Of a stretch of DNA of 64,000 bases, positions 11,237 to 23,556 are shown piece by piece (the first letter of the stretch is position 1; each line of letters opens with the position of its first letter). The translations under genes were made by a program, and so were the position numbers. Source of the stretch: Prototheca cutis (taxonomy: Eukaryota > Chlorophyta > Trebouxiophyceae > Chlorellales > Chlorellaceae); the NCBI GenBank assembly GCA_002897115.2, contig BCIH01000001.1:1448267-1512266 (forward strand). The letters run 5' to 3'. The notes beneath the pieces were generated by a model. That model searched no databases. It was not told the DNA's origin and saw nothing but the letters and a program-made list of their open reading frames with translations.

Positions 11237-11800
11237 ATCTCAGGGGTNCCNCTTACTCNCTCNACGCTCCTGGCAGCNCAAGTNCACNGNCAGGCTGAAC
11301 TGCCTGTACAACTCCCTGATCAAACGTGCCCTGATTTGGATTGTCAATACACCAATGTAATAACCATGCAGAGTGAAACCACGAGGAATGGCCCAGATGG
11401 TGGGGGGTTGTACCGAGAGCTCCTCCAAACAGGGCAAATAGCAGGCTGCTGTCAGNCACCTTCCTTCCCGCAGTCATGCTCAAGGGTCTGTAGGGGTGCT
11501 CTTGAACCAACTTCAGTCGCAAATACAAGGTGCTCTCTTCCAGTCCTGATCTTCTAAAATCTTTCAATATAAACAATTCTGGAAGAAAAAGGCGCTGCAA
11601 AGGCCCATCCACGCTGTTCAAAGTGCCCGATCCGTGGTACGGCGCTCCGCGGGTGCTTTGGACGAGGACTGACTGCGTGCAGGCACGCCCACCTCCTTCC
11701 GAGGGGTACCCCCCGCAGACTGCGTCAGTGCTTTGGGATAAAAATTGTCGTGCAGCGGGCGAGGTTGGTGGGCGTAGGAAAGCCCCTAAGATCATTTGTT
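11237..11800 (-). CDS. Fragment of a possible membrane transporter gene, poorly sequenced
   Basis: One minus frame around 11430-11290 reads PTIWAIPRGFTLHGYYIGVL then TIQIRARLIRELYRQFSL. A beta strand, Gly-rich turn, second strand and amphipathic helix in this order weakly resemble the cytosolic C-terminal domain of cation diffusion facilitator (ZnT/MTP) transporters. Other frames nearby are also open and at least ten Ns interrupt the sequence, so exon limits cannot be set. The stretch 11800-12060 shows nothing I can support except the presumed 5' leader of the next gene. Confidence 0.25.
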
Positions 11801-12062
11801 AAGAATGTGGGGCACCCGTTGTCAGCCTCTGCCGCGCGATAGGACGATGCGGCAGCCAACCCTACGACCAGGGCTGCACTTCCAGACCACCCGGTGATGG
11901 AAACATTCTGGACGAGGATTCTCATTTATTTGGATAAAGGGTGTTGGGCCGCACAGGAGCGACAAGGACTCTNGGTCCACCTGCCACGGGCCCCCCTTGT
12001 CTGCTGAGGGAGCGTCGGGACGCCGCTGCGTGCTGCCAAGCCCGATACGGCCCTTGCACGCC

Positions 12063-12832
12063 ATGCTGAGCGCGAGCCGGTTGCAGCGGGCCTTGTCTGG
12101 CCGCCTGGGCCTGCAGGCCCTGGCGGCACGGTGGAAGACGACCACGGGCATTGTGGGCGTGCCCGTCGATGAGGAGGCCCGCCCGCACCTGGAGGAGCAC
12201 TACGAGCTAGTCCTCGAGACCATCAAGACCATTCCCGAGACGGCTGTCTACAGGCAGACGGTGGAGAAGACGGTGCAGAAGCGGCTGGCAGCCCTCCGCA
12301 CGGACGCCACGGACGAGGAGCTCGAGCAGCAACTCGGCAGGCAGCTGGAGGAGGAGATCAGGATCATGCAGGGCGAGCTCAGGCTCATCCCTAAGATGGC
12401 AGGTGAGCATGGCAGGTGCCCTGTGCTGCATGTTCCTCTGGAGAATGGCTGCGTGGCCTGCTGCCCATCGGCTGATTGCACCATGTCAAGGCGGGCCCTC
12501 GATGTGCTGTTGGGGTGAGAATGCCAGCCTGGAAACGAGGGGTGCTGATCGGCACTTTTGTGCCCTCACTGATTATGCTTTTTCCCTCAACTCACACAGA
12601 GTGGAAGCCCTGGGATGTGCCGGCTGACTACACGGTACGACTGGTGAAGGGAGGGGTGGACGGCGTGCCAACCCGCCCGCCCCCATCCAGGATCTCTGAG
12701 CCTGTGGCGATGCACGCTGCAGAATANTGGTCTTAAATCTGCACCTCCTGCCAACTACTGCAGATTCCGGTCATGGAGGAGCAGGATTTGAGGGAACAGC
12801 TGGACGGCGAGAAGGCGGCGCCGCCAAAGTGA
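12063..12832 (+). CDS. NDUFA5: NADH:ubiquinone oxidoreductase subunit NDUFA5 (B13)
   Basis: Three exons (12063-12402, 12600-12634, 12764-12832) join in phase to about 147 residues, normal for this subunit. An Arg/Leu/Ala-rich mitochondrial presequence (MLSASRLQRALSGRLGLQAL) is followed by the family core: GIVGVPVDEEARPHLEEHYE, IPETAVYRQTVEKTVQKRL and a helical region ending RLIPKMA. The WKPWDVPADY block, largely made by the 35-nt middle exon, is the conserved LYR-independent B13 signature. It is an accessory subunit of the matrix arm of complex I, where it contacts the Q-module; it has no catalytic residues. The ATG sits directly before the presequence. An N at 12727 is intronic. Confidence 0.9.
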
Positions 12833-13308
12833 GCGGGACGCCGCCCACGTTTGGCAATGTGCAGCGAGCAATGGCCGAGTCGCATCCTTGAAGAATGTAG
12901 ATCCCTGGACTCTTGCTTGCACGGCATTTGTAACGGGGACTGAAGACAAAGGCCTTGTGGCCGCGGCAGGCGTCTGCTGAGGTGGCGTCGAAACCAGAGG
13001 GTATCACCGGCAAATCCCCAGCTCCAGTCGACCGGAACAGTGTGTGTCGGAGCCAACTGCTCAAGGGGCCGGAAGGCCGGAGGGCAGAGGCCAGTCTTGG
13101 GCACCCTGGGCTTGATGGAATCAAGCAGAGGGCATGCCCAGCATGTAAAGTCTTCATAGTACCAGTACGACGTGCTGTGTTGGCACTCGACAGTGCGGTC
13201 GAGGCAGAGGGTAGAGACCCTCCGGCTCCATGTGGTCTCGGCCAGTCAGCCCTGGCCCTGTCGCCGACCGCAGAACTCTGCTCCTGTCGTTTTCCGTGTG
13301 AACATTAC
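12833..13308. other. Intergenic region
   Basis: Between the NDUFA5 stop and the ATG of the next plus-strand gene. The frame upstream of 13309 is open for about 350 bases but shows no recognisable motif, so a more distant start for the next gene cannot be excluded. No RNA gene or repeat seen. Confidence 0.5.
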
Positions 13309-15876
13309 ATGGACCACAATCCCATGCAGCTGTACGATGCCCCGCTCAGCGGGCTGTGGGTGGGCATGTGGCGTGCTCCCTCCCGGTCCAAGGTCACCTT
13401 GCTGTCCCTTCCCGGTGTCCGGCAGTTTGTGGTGCTGGTGGAGACCTTCCCCTCCCGCCGCACACCTCTCTCGGATCTGGCGGCTAGGGCTTTCCCCGGC
13501 CCACCAAGGGACATCAGCGTTCGGGCCTTTGAGGTGCCCTGGCAGGGACTTGTTGGGCTTGATTACTCCAACCCCCTCTGCAGCGCGGGCAGGGTAGTCC
13601 TGGAAGCCCGAGGCGTGCGCCTCAGAGTCTTCAAAACGGTACGGGTCCTAGCACAGTTGTGGTGGTGCTGAAGGAGGAGGTTTCCCGTGTCGCCTTGGGC
13701 AGGCGGGCAGGCAGGCACTGGGGAGTCACTGAGAGACAGGAAACGACAGTGGCATGGTCACTCTGCCGGTGCCTTACGCCGCCTATACAACTTGGTACGC
13801 CCTCGCCAGATGCTGGAAGCCCGGGCTTGCTACGATGCCACGACCCTGAGTTCAACCCTGAAGACCAGGGAACCTGCACAGACATCACCCAGGGAGGTCC
13901 AGGGGTCGGCACCCGCGGCACCAGACACGCCTCCCGGGCCCGCCGATTGCAACGCCAGGCGGCAACTGCGCTTTGCTGGCGACTCTGGCGTGGACGATGT
14001 CACAGCAGCCCAACGCCAGCTTCCCTCTGACTGCCCCCAATCCAGCGCAGCGTGTTTGGCAGAGCTGCGCTCCGAGTCGTCGGCCTCGTCTTCCTCGGCC
14101 AGCATCGACGCCTTTCCGCCTGCCTCATCGTGGACGCCGCTGCAGCAGGTGCGTGTGTGTGCGATGTGGCACCGGGTGGGGTGTGGTGGGTTGGTTCTCT
14201 TGGGGGGTTGAAGACCCGAATGCACGGTGGGATTGAGCTGCGACTCGAGCGCAGGGCTTGTCATCAGAGAGCCATGTCGCGCTGCATTCGGTGCAGGAGT
14301 TTGACTACCGCACGGTGTCGTTCACATTTGAAGAGGCGACGCTGCCCGGCGCCCTGGCAGCAGTCGTGCGGGCGGATGAGCGCCTCCTTCGGCTGAGCGA
14401 GTCGGGCTTGCCGTCCTGGGCCGCCCTGCTGCCGCGGACGGGGCTCTACTACAGACCGTGGCTGCGCCGGCTGACATGGATCCTGTTTTATGCCTTCTCA
14501 GTCGTTTCCCTCACCGTGGGATTTTACGACCTCTATCGCAACCTGCCGGGAGTACAGGTGCATGCGGTGGTTGGTCTCCTGAATGCAGTACAGAGGACGA
14601 GATTTTTCTGAAGGGGGGCCTGGCGGGAATCGCTGCGGAGACTGAAGGCTGCAATAAGGCATGGCAACCCAATCAATCCACAGGCGGTGCTTGGCAAGTT
14701 GGTAGCACGTTTTTGGGGACCATCGCTTTTCCTTCAGTGGCTCGAGGAACATGCACAGGTGTGGGTGGGGACAGGTGGTTTGTGCACATTTCTGGGATGC
14801 AAAGTGTTCCTTTTCCTGGTGATTGTAGTATTCCTGGGGTTGGTCAAAGCATCGGCTGGCCCTTCAGCCAAACTCCTCTCATCAGCACACCCCCCTTTCC
14901 TCACATCCCTAAGATCCGGCTGTCGTTGCTGCTGACATTCCTGGTGGGCAAGAGCGAGTGGGCGCTGGTCATGGTCCGCCTGTGCCGTCGGGTGATGACT
15001 GCCTCGGGGAACCTGCTGGGACCTGTGGTCTCGGCCACCGGCCAACTGCTGGGACCCTTGGCGACAGGCGTGGGGGAGGCTTTAGCTCCGTGCGTCGAGT
15101 TCCTGGCATCCGTGCGCGGCGTCCTGGTCTCCCTCCTTTCCCCGCTGTTCTCATGGAACAGCGAGCTGTACACCATGCTGATCTGGCCCCTCCTGGCAGC
15201 CTGGCAGGCGCTCTTCTCCACGCCGGTGGCGGCTGTCGTCGCGATGGGCCGTAGTGCCTGCGCCACACTTTCCGGTGTCGTGACCGCGGGTGCCGCCCTC
15301 GGCCGGGCTGCCGGGGCCTCTGGCGCCGTGGCGCGGGCCGCGGCACCCGGCGCCCGAGGCGCCGCGGCCGAGCTGGGTGCTGCAGTGGAAAGCGCGGCGG
15401 CCACGCTGCAGACCTCGGGACTGAGCACGGTGCCGCGCAGCGCGCAAAAGGTGCTGTGTTTTGGTTTGCAGTTGGGAGACTCGGCCGTTCGCCACCGCCA
15501 CACGCTGGCAATCCAGGCCCGCCGACGGCTCCAAGCACTCGAGCTCGCGGTGCGACGAGCGCTGTCCGGCCTTATGGCGGCTATCCTTAGGACGCTGACT
15601 TGGTTCTTTGTTTGGCTCCGTCCGAGCCGGGGCCAAAGGCCGGAGCAAGGCGACTCCAGTGGCAGTGCCATTTGCGTCGAGGAGTCCTGCGGTGCAGCGG
15701 CCAAGGTCACACTGCTGGAACCCCGGCCCGACAAGCTGATCACGGAGCGGGGAGAAATGTTGGATGACGAATGCGCATCCGACAGAAAAGCGGCTGGCTG
15801 CTCCGTGGATGGCCCTGATGCACGGGACCGGGGACAGGCCTCGGACGCCACTGTGACCAAGCAACATGTAGAATAG
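13309..15876 (+). CDS. Conserved-looking multi-pass membrane protein of unknown function
   Basis: Five exons (13309-13638, 13750-14148, 14255-14557, 14684-14758, 14914-15876) all join in phase 0 to about 689 residues. The N-terminal part (MQLYDAPLSGLWVGMWRAP...) is soluble and looks like a mixed alpha/beta domain. A Ser-rich, probably disordered linker follows (SESSASSSSASIDAFPPASS). Then comes a membrane region: LYYRPWLRRLTWILFYAFSV runs into a hydrophobic helix and FYDLYRNLPGVQ, followed by LSLLLTFLVGKSEWALVM. Next are an Ala/Gly-rich hydrophobic stretch (ALFSTPVAAVVAMG onward) and a last helix ILRTLTWFFVWLRPSRG, before an acidic tail. I do not recognise the family. All introns being phase 0 is notable and supports the model. 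No catalytic motif is visible. Confidence 0.65.
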
Positions 15877-16427
15877 TGTACCGTTCTAAACTAGGCTTGG
15901 GCAGTTTTGCTCCATTTGTACTTGCTTGCCTGGGGGTATTCATGGGGAGATCTCTTGCGATGGCTACACGGTGCCACCATCTGTCACCCATGTGTGCATT
16001 TCCATTGTTGCTGCTATCAACTGCTCCCTCTCTCTCGTTCTTCTGCACATGCATATGTTGCCTTTGACTTTGTGATATTGTTCTCCGACTGAGATCCTGT
16101 TCATAGACAGTCTTTTTGTGATTGCGCCCCTTTAGCATTTGGAACGAGAACGACACCCATGTGTTGGTCTCCTAGAGCGCGCGCGCCCCCCCCCCCCCCC
16201 AAACACGTCAATAGTTCTTGGCTGACGCCACCACCAGAACCCACTTCCATGTCTCTGTTGACTGCCAATTGTTGACGCTGACACACCAAACACATCTCAA
16301 AATGTGCACTTGCACAGGAAGAAAACCCACACAAGCGCAGGCCAGGCAGCAGGCATCGCCCTGTCCGCACCAGCTGTCGAGATCCGCACAAAGGCTGTAC
16401 TGCGCGAATTCCTACATAACCAGTGAC
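15877..16427. other. Convergent intergenic region with poly-C tract
   Basis: Space between two convergently transcribed stop codons. It contains a GC-alternating run passing into 15 C (16186-16200) and otherwise only 3'-UTR-like sequence. No coding region supported. Confidence 0.7.
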
Positions 16428-17961
16428 TCAAGCGCTGGTCGCCGCCTTGATGATGTCCTCAAACTCGGGCTTGAGCGAGGCACCGCCCACCTGGGGATGA
16501 TACATAACAAGACTGGGGGGATGGTCACATGGCAGGGAGACACTCCTCTGGCAACACNCCNCCCCTCCCTANCCCCCAACCCGCCGGCAAAAGCACCCCC
16601 ATCATCATTTCAAACTCCAGAAAGCGCAAAGCACCTCCCCCCAGCTTTTCCAAACCGCCCACCACTGCCACGCACCAAGAAGCCGTCGATGTCTGGGCAG
16701 GTGGCGAGCTCCACGGCGTTCTTGGCGTTGACCGAGCCGCCGTAGATGATGCGGGTGGCTTCGGCGGCGGGCTTGCTCACTTTGTCGGCCATCCAGGCCC
16801 GCACGTCAGCGTGCGCCTGCTGGGCCTGCTCGGGCGTGGCAACCTTGCCCGTGCCGATGGCCCACACCGGCTCGTACGCCACGACGACGTCGGTCCAGTC
16901 GGAAATCTTGTCGGCCAGCGCCTGCATCTGTCGGGCGTTGACCGTCCCCGTCTCACCCGCCTCACGCTCTTCCAGCGTCTCGCCGATGCAGAAAATGACC
17001 TTGAGGCCCTTGGACAGCGCGTACGCGACCTTGTCCGCGATGAACTCGTCAGACTCCTTCAGGATGTGCCGGCGCTCCGAGTGACCCAGAATCACCCACT
17101 CCAGGCCAATGTCCACCAGCTGCTCCGCGCTGCACAAGTGTCAATATTTGGTGCTGGTGTGCATTTGCCTGTACGTGTGAATATATACCGTTGCATTTAC
17201 AGCCACCAAGACGCACCTGATCTCGCCGGTGTAGGCGCCGCCGGCCTTGACCCAGGAGTTCTGGGCGGCAACCTTGAAATCCTTGCGCAGCTCAGCCTCG
17301 ACCTGGGGGATGTAGACAAAGGGAGGCGACACCACCACATCTGCAGGGGAGTGGGAACGGGGGGGAGGAGGGTTGAGTCGACGGCCCATGGTGGCAGTGG
17401 CAGATGATGCACGATCACCGACCCCTGGCCGCCGGTTGCTACCCAACAGTGGACATGGAAACCATCCTTGGACTTGAACATGTACACGCCGTCCACTTCC
17501 ACGGCCACCGACATGCATACATGGCGCTGATGCCATGACCAACTCTCTGATCGGCCCCAAACAGCATCACCACCTCACCAACAGTATCTGGCCCGGGCAC
17601 GTTGAAGCCATTCAGCGTGTCCACCAACCTCTTGACGCTGTCCTTGGTGCCATTCTGCATGTGTGTGGCGTATCACGCTCGGATGAGCGAGGTCACAGGC
17701 GTATGGGTGCTCGATCCCGTTACGGTATGATGGCCAGCCCACCCAGCGCGCGCGAGACCCTGCCGCGCGATCCGCGGGGTGTCCTGGCCAGGATCAATGC
17801 CCCAAGCCAAACTCACGCATTTCCAGTTTCCGCCTGCATAAAAAGGGGGCGCGGGAGGGCAGCTGTGTTAGGGTCGACCCAGTCCAAGCCACGCCCAGGG
17901 CAAGGTGCGGTGTCCGCCCATGTCACACAGTGCACGCACCGACGAAGAACTTGCGAGCCAT
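16428..17961 (-). CDS. TPI: Triosephosphate isomerase, cytosolic length
   Basis: Six exons (17961-17940, 17833-17817, 17654-17579, 17340-17217, 17129-16676, 16490-16428) join in phase to 251 residues, the usual size of a TPI with no transit peptide (start [16 protein letters not shown]). Catalytic residues are present: Asn and Lys in GGNWKCNGT, the electrophilic His in [10 protein letters not shown], and the general-base Glu in [14 protein letters not shown]. Phosphate-binding YGGSV and the C-terminal [11 protein letters not shown] are also intact. It interconverts dihydroxyacetone phosphate and glyceraldehyde 3-phosphate. The second exon is only 17 nt and carries the active-site Asn-Trp-Lys. 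It lies head to head with arginine decarboxylase. Absence of a presequence suggests the cytosolic enzyme; a plastid isoform would need another gene. Confidence 0.95.
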
Positions 17962-18963
17962 GGTAACGATCGGTTGAAACGGTTTGTCGTGCCCGGGCGC
18001 AAAAATCTCTTTGAGGGATTGGGGTTTGGGGAACGCCCCGTGGCGTGGTGCTGCCCTTCAACAACTGGACCCCTGCGTTTCTGGGAAATGTCACGGCGCC
18101 TTCCTCCTGCGACCAGGGCAGAACGGGAGTGACCGATCATCGCATCATGGGGCCCCCTTCGGACGTTGATACAGAATGAAGAACGCTTCTCCATTTCCAT
18201 TCCCACTAAACGGCGTGGTGGCGCTGTCATGACTTTCACTGTGCGTGCGTGGAATGCAGCTTCGCCACATATGGGCTCATGGGCATGGCAGGGTTCGTTG
18301 TGCAACTCCTCATCCACGGCGCTCCAACGCATTTGTACTGACAAAAAGACACTTTGATATCTGCATGAAGATATTTCAAGGTGCATCAGGCACCAGACGC
18401 AACGGATCATTCACCATGGATTGCGTGGGCAGAACAGCCTGGCTTGTGGCCGCGACTCCGACAAGACAGCCGCCCGTATTCTCATCGTTTGCGTCGCGAT
18501 CACGTGTCGCTCAAGTATATGTCCATTGCAATGTTGTTGTGGGTGATCCTGTCACAACACTCCGTATGTAGCCTGTTTGTTTCGGCGCGCCTAGCCCTGT
18601 CCTGCACCAAAGGGACAAATACGGATGCGCCGGCGGCGTCGCCGGCTGGCTTGGCGGGCCACCCTCCCACAAGTAGCCCCTCAGTCGACAGCAGCGCACG
18701 CCCGTGGAAACGTAAAACAATCATAAAATGCACTTGTGTATCAGTAATTGAGGCGGTGATTGGCAGGTTGGCAGAGGATGCCTGTGTAAGTCGGTCATTT
18801 TTGCCTCCCAAGGGTTCTCTTCGAGCCCTCGAGGGAGGGCGAGCGTTACTTCACGGAAGCAGTCAACGCAGACCTCGCGGCAACTGAGAGCTCATTCAAG
18901 CTTCCGTCGCGCTTTGCTGCATTGGAATAGTTATTTGATCCTTCTGAGGTCGGCTGGGGGCCA
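17962..18963. other. Divergent intergenic region between TPI and ADC
   Basis: About 1 kb between two head-to-head start codons, presumably holding both promoters. Open frames here are short, on both strands, and show no family motif. No TATA box or operator can be assigned with confidence. Confidence 0.6.
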
Positions 18964-21900
18964 ATGATGGACCAGACCATGGACATGGCCACCCACGCGG
19001 GAGCGCCCAACCAGCTGCCGCGAGGTCTTACCAGCAAATCCACGGCGCTGGATGCGGACGGGACGTCGATCACCTCCAGTGGAGAGGACCTGACGGCGCT
19101 GAGGGCGGTGTGCAGCGAGGCGGAAATGCGCTTCAGCAGGAGCCCTTCAGTTGCTGGCCTGCAAGGGCAATCCCCCGACCTGGCCTCGGTGCTGCCCGCC
19201 TGGTCGCCCGAGGCATCCGCAGCGCTGTACAACGTGAATGGCTGGGGATGCGGATACTTTGGAGTTTCCCAGAAGGGCACTGTGACGGTGCGGCCCTGGG
19301 CAGGTGCGATCATGATGGCGGCTGTGGAGTGTCCTGCTGGATTGGGTGTCCTTCTCAGGGTGGCCAGTGGTTCATGACATGGTCTATTGCGAGGGCCAGC
19401 AGTCAAAGGGGTTCGTGGAGGCTGTACATTGCATCATGTATTCATGATCATGACAGCATCGGATCTGACGACGTGGCAGGGGAGTGACAGTCCTGGTATG
19501 GCGGTTATGCACACCCCAGACACTGCCATCTCCCGCGCCCATGCTGCAGATGAGGACCAGGCTGTGGATCTGGCCGACTTGGTGTCCCACCTCAAGGACC
19601 AGGGCTTTGCCACGCCAATGATGCTGCGCTTCCCATCCATCTCCTGCCACAGAATCGAGACTCTCAGGGTGAGAGTGGCTTTGCTGGAAATGGGGGTGGA
19701 TGACCGGAGGGCAAGGAGCCATCCTGGATGTCCTCGGTCATGCGGCCGGCAGAGGCATGCATGCACGTGTCCATCGCTGGCCAGTGCTGGTGCTGAGACC
19801 CTCATCCCCTGCACCATTGGGCATCATGCAGAGCGCTTTCAATGCCGCCATCGAGCGATTTGAATACAAGGTGATGCTTTGGGCGTCGTGGATGCGTTTG
19901 CTTGTTTGAGGACTGGCTGGTTTATGGGGTTGCACTCTGGACTGTGGACTCTGGCTGGTACCATGCGTGGGGCTTCGTGTCCAGTGCGCTCTCAGCCCGT
20001 CGGACCTGGCACCTGATGGTGTCCTCGACAACCGCAATCCCACGCTGCAGGGAGCTTACAATCCCGTCTTCCCAGTCAAGTCCAACCCGGACCGAATGCT
20101 GGTGCAGAGCATGCTTGACTACAGTGCGTTTTCCGTCTTTGCTTATGGATTGGGGCCACTTTTTGGTTGCCAGGATGATGTTGTTGCCATTCTTCGGATT
20201 CTCTGCTGCGGTCTTGCATTGGCGAGGAGCATACTGGGACGATGCCATGCCATGGGATGACAGTCTTTCGCAACGGCTTCGAGCCTCTTCACTGCATTGC
20301 CTTGCGTCCACCTCTTACCCCGGAACCCCGGCCAAACTCCCCTGTAGCCCGGTCCAAGGGTCAGGGCATCGGACTGGAGGTGGGGTCCAAGGGCGAGCTG
20401 ACCATGGCTCTGAGCATGATGCCCGAGGACCCGGTCGTTCCCTTTGACCTCATCTGCAACGGCTACAAGGACGCGCACTACATGGAACTCGTACGTGCTG
20501 GTGTTGTTGGTGGTGGCGGTGGAGATTTGCTTGATGCAGACGCCCTTGTTTCGCCCCCCATCCGACACCTGCCCGCACCTGGCACGACCTCCCCAGGCGC
20601 TGAATGCACGGGCGATGGGTGTGAATGCAATCATCGTGATTGAGCAGTATTCGGAGCTTCGGCGGGCACTGGATGCTGCGGCGGCGCTGGGCATCCGCCC
20701 TCGCCTGGGCCTGCGTGCCAAACTTGCCACGCGCCACGGCGGGCACTGGGGCTGCACCTCGGGCGATGGCGCCAAGTTTGGCCTGCGGCCGCGGGAGATT
20801 GTGTCGGCTGTTAATCTGTTGGCCGCGGAGGGCATGCTTGACTGCCTGGCGCTGCTGCACTTTCACGTGGGGTCTCAGATTACCAACATCCGTATCGTCA
20901 AAGAAGTTATGCGCGAGGCTTCCTTCTTGTACGCCGAGCTCATCAAGGTGCGGACTGCTCGTTCGTTCATGCGGGGGGCCGTCGTTCATATTCTGGCTGT
21001 GCATGCGGACGAGCAACAAGACGCCGACTTGACAAACCCCTCTCGGCTGCAGCACAGAACAAGCAAGCTTGGCCCGGACAAACCAAACCCCTGACCCAGC
21101 CCTCTAAAACAAGGACACACACAAATACAGATGCCTCTCCTCCAACCAACTTCCAGATGGGCGCTGGGCTGGCGTACATGGACGTTGGAGGGGGTCTGGC
21201 GGTGGACTACGATGGGTCCTGCACCGACACGGGTGCGTCAATGGCCTACAGCATCCAGAACTACGCGAATGATATCGTTTCCGGGATCCAGGAGGTGTGC
21301 CTGCAGCGTGCAATCGCGCCGCCGACGCTGCTGTCCGAGAGCGGCCGCGCGGTGGCGTCGCATTCCACGGTGCTGATCTTTGACGTGGTCACGGCGCCCG
21401 ACGCACTGGAGGAGATGCGAGAGGAGGAGGAGGAAGTCGTCGAGTCGGTGGAACTTGACGCCGACCGCCCTCTGACCAAGCAGCTGCGTGTGGCGGCAGC
21501 GCGGGGCAAGGGTCGTTTCTTGTTGACGACCTTCAAAGAAGTGCTGGACAGCATGACCGGGGAGGCGTACTCCCTGCGCGAATCCTACTCCGACGCGTGC
21601 TACATCCGCGAGGAGGCGCTGCGCGCTTTCAAGCTGGGCGTGCTGTCCCTGCCCGAGCGTGCCCAGGTCGATGTGATGTTTGACGCGACCTGCGAACGCA
21701 TGCGGACGCTGGCCGCAACGCACGGCCTGCCGCTGCCCGAGCCGCTCGCTGCCGGCGCGTCCCCCGGCGCCATTGCTGCCTGCGGCCCTGCCGGGGCGGG
21801 GTTGCTCCTTGCTGCCCCCGGTGGTCCGAGCGCTGGGAGACTCGGCCCTGGGGGAGCCAGCGCACCTGCGAATGGCCTGATGTCGCCAGTGGCAGCAATC

Positions 21901-22852
21901 ACCTCGTCCCCCGCGCGGCGGCTGTACCACGTGAATTTCAGCGTGTTCGGGGCCGCTCCCGACGCGTGGGGCATCAAGCAGGTGTTCCCCATCCTGCCGC
22001 TGGCACGGCTGGGCGAGGAGCCACGGGTGGCAGCCACGCTGCACGACGTCACCTGCGACTCGGACGGCCGCATTGACTGCTTTGCCAACCCACGTGGCGG
22101 CGAGCCCCTGGACGCCCTGCCCCTGCACGAGGTCCGCGAAGGCGAGTCCTACCCGCTGGCCCTGTTCATGGCAGGGGTGTACCAGGAAGTCATGGGGTCC
22201 GCGCACAACATGTTTGGCCGCATGAACACCGCCGTGGTGTGGGCCGACCACGGCGCCGGGGGGGCGGGCGTGACGCTGACCCATCTCCGCCGGGGTGAGA
22301 CCGTCGGCGAAGTCCTCGCCCGCCCCGGCCACGACCAAGCTGAACTCATGCAGCAGTGTGTGGGGCGCTGTTGGTGTTGTCAATGTTACGGGCCAGGGGT
22401 TGAGGGTTTGGGAGCGTGCTTGACGCGTGCAATGGCTAGGAGGGAGTTTTGGGGTTCATACGGGCATGTGGCGTTTCTATGGCGAGCCCTCCACACCAAC
22501 CCGGCAACCACAAACATCGGCGGCCGCAACCAGCAAACCTGCGACCTGCTCCTCTTGGTTCGGATACCTGCACCCCACTGCACACATGCACGCAGGATGG
22601 AGGCGCACGCGTGCCGGCGCGTGGCCGCAGGCGTGCTGACTGTGGACGACGCGGAGCGTGCCATGGACTGCTACCGCCGCCGCATGGCCGGATACACGTG
22701 CGCGGGCAGAGNGTGTATGTTTGGTTTGACCATGTCCTTGCAGGCCAATGATCTTGCGGATCTTTGTTTTGGGCAGCTTTCTGTGCATGATGGGACTGAT
22801 TCGCAGCAGCAATCCACCATGCCTCCTCTCATCATGCAGGTACATGGTCTAG
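18964..22852 (+). CDS. ADC: Biosynthetic arginine decarboxylase (SpeA/plant ADC type)
   Basis: Nine exons (18964-19303, 19550-19668, 19832-19870, 20051-20123, 20348-20490, 20597-20947, 21157-22355, 22596-22697, 22840-22852) join in phase to about 792 residues, a little longer than SpeA (~660) or plant ADC (~700). The fold-III PLP decarboxylase core is visible: YNVNGWGCGYFGV, the PLP-lysine segment YNPVFPVKSNPDRM, GIGLEVGSKGEL, LICNGYKDAHYMELA, IVIEQYSEL, RLGLRAKL, LLHFHVGSQI, AYMDVGGGLAVDYDGS and LLSESGRAVASHS. An Ala/Gly/Pro-rich insert (about 21760-21900) is lineage-specific. The enzyme makes agmatine from arginine, the first step of one route to putrescine. The 13-nt last exon gives GYTYMV then stop, matching the family's Gly-Tyr-Thr-Tyr end. 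It forms a divergent pair with TPI. Confidence 0.93.
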
Positions 22853-23556
22853 GATCATAGGATTTTCGGATCAGAATTGTACATTAGGAAGCAGGTTTTG
22901 CCACTCTGCTTGATTCAAAACTGGCCCTATGCCCTTCAGCTGACCATGTCCTGCCATCAGACCCCCACCAGAAAGATTGATGCATACCCTGCCATTCAAA
23001 CATAGGAGCTTGGCAGCACGTGAAATGAAATGAAATCCCCGGACGATGTGTGGACGACAGGCGCGTCTTAGGGTCAGCTAAGCGCGCGTTGCGTTCATGT
23101 CGGGGTACGTGAAGATCTCCGTGACCATGGGGCGTTGACGCCGGGAGTGCCACGGTGCATCATCAGCGCTCTGGTTCGACGTCATCGTACAACCGCCATC
23201 CCGACACCCAATCGTCATCTAAACCCCGCGGCCTCGTCATCCGTCATCAACGCACACCTTGGCCCGATCTCAACCTGCAAATACATTCCTGACGATACAT
23301 TGTAGGCTGGGCGATGGCGCGTGAGGGGTCACGGGGGCCCCGGCCGCGGGTCCGGCGATCATGATGTAAGGCGGGAAGAATCTCACCTTGATGAGCTGAG
23401 TAGGACGCAACGCCTGTCGCTCCCGCGGTTGCCGGTGTCGAGCGGAACATGAGAAGCCCGCCACTTGCGAAAAGATCAGTTGCTGCAAACTCAATTTAAA
23501 AACCACATTTTGCACCAGACAAATTCCCGACAAACCCATCGTCTAAGGTCATCACC
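22853..23556. other. Intergenic region upstream of the hexose symporter
   Basis: About 700 bases between the ADC stop and the hexose-symporter ATG, expected to carry the symporter promoter. HUP-type symporters are sugar-inducible in Chlorella (known for the family), but I cannot identify a control site. No gene or RNA supported. Confidence 0.6.

Noticed and set aside
14901..15860. 319-residue minus-strand open frame
   Set aside because: Shadow of the last exon of the membrane protein gene; Ala/Ser/Pro/Arg-rich without structure.
21238..22383. 381-residue open frame on the minus strand
   Set aside because: Exact antisense of the large arginine decarboxylase exon; no motifs, His/Gly/Arg-rich as expected of a GC-rich shadow frame.
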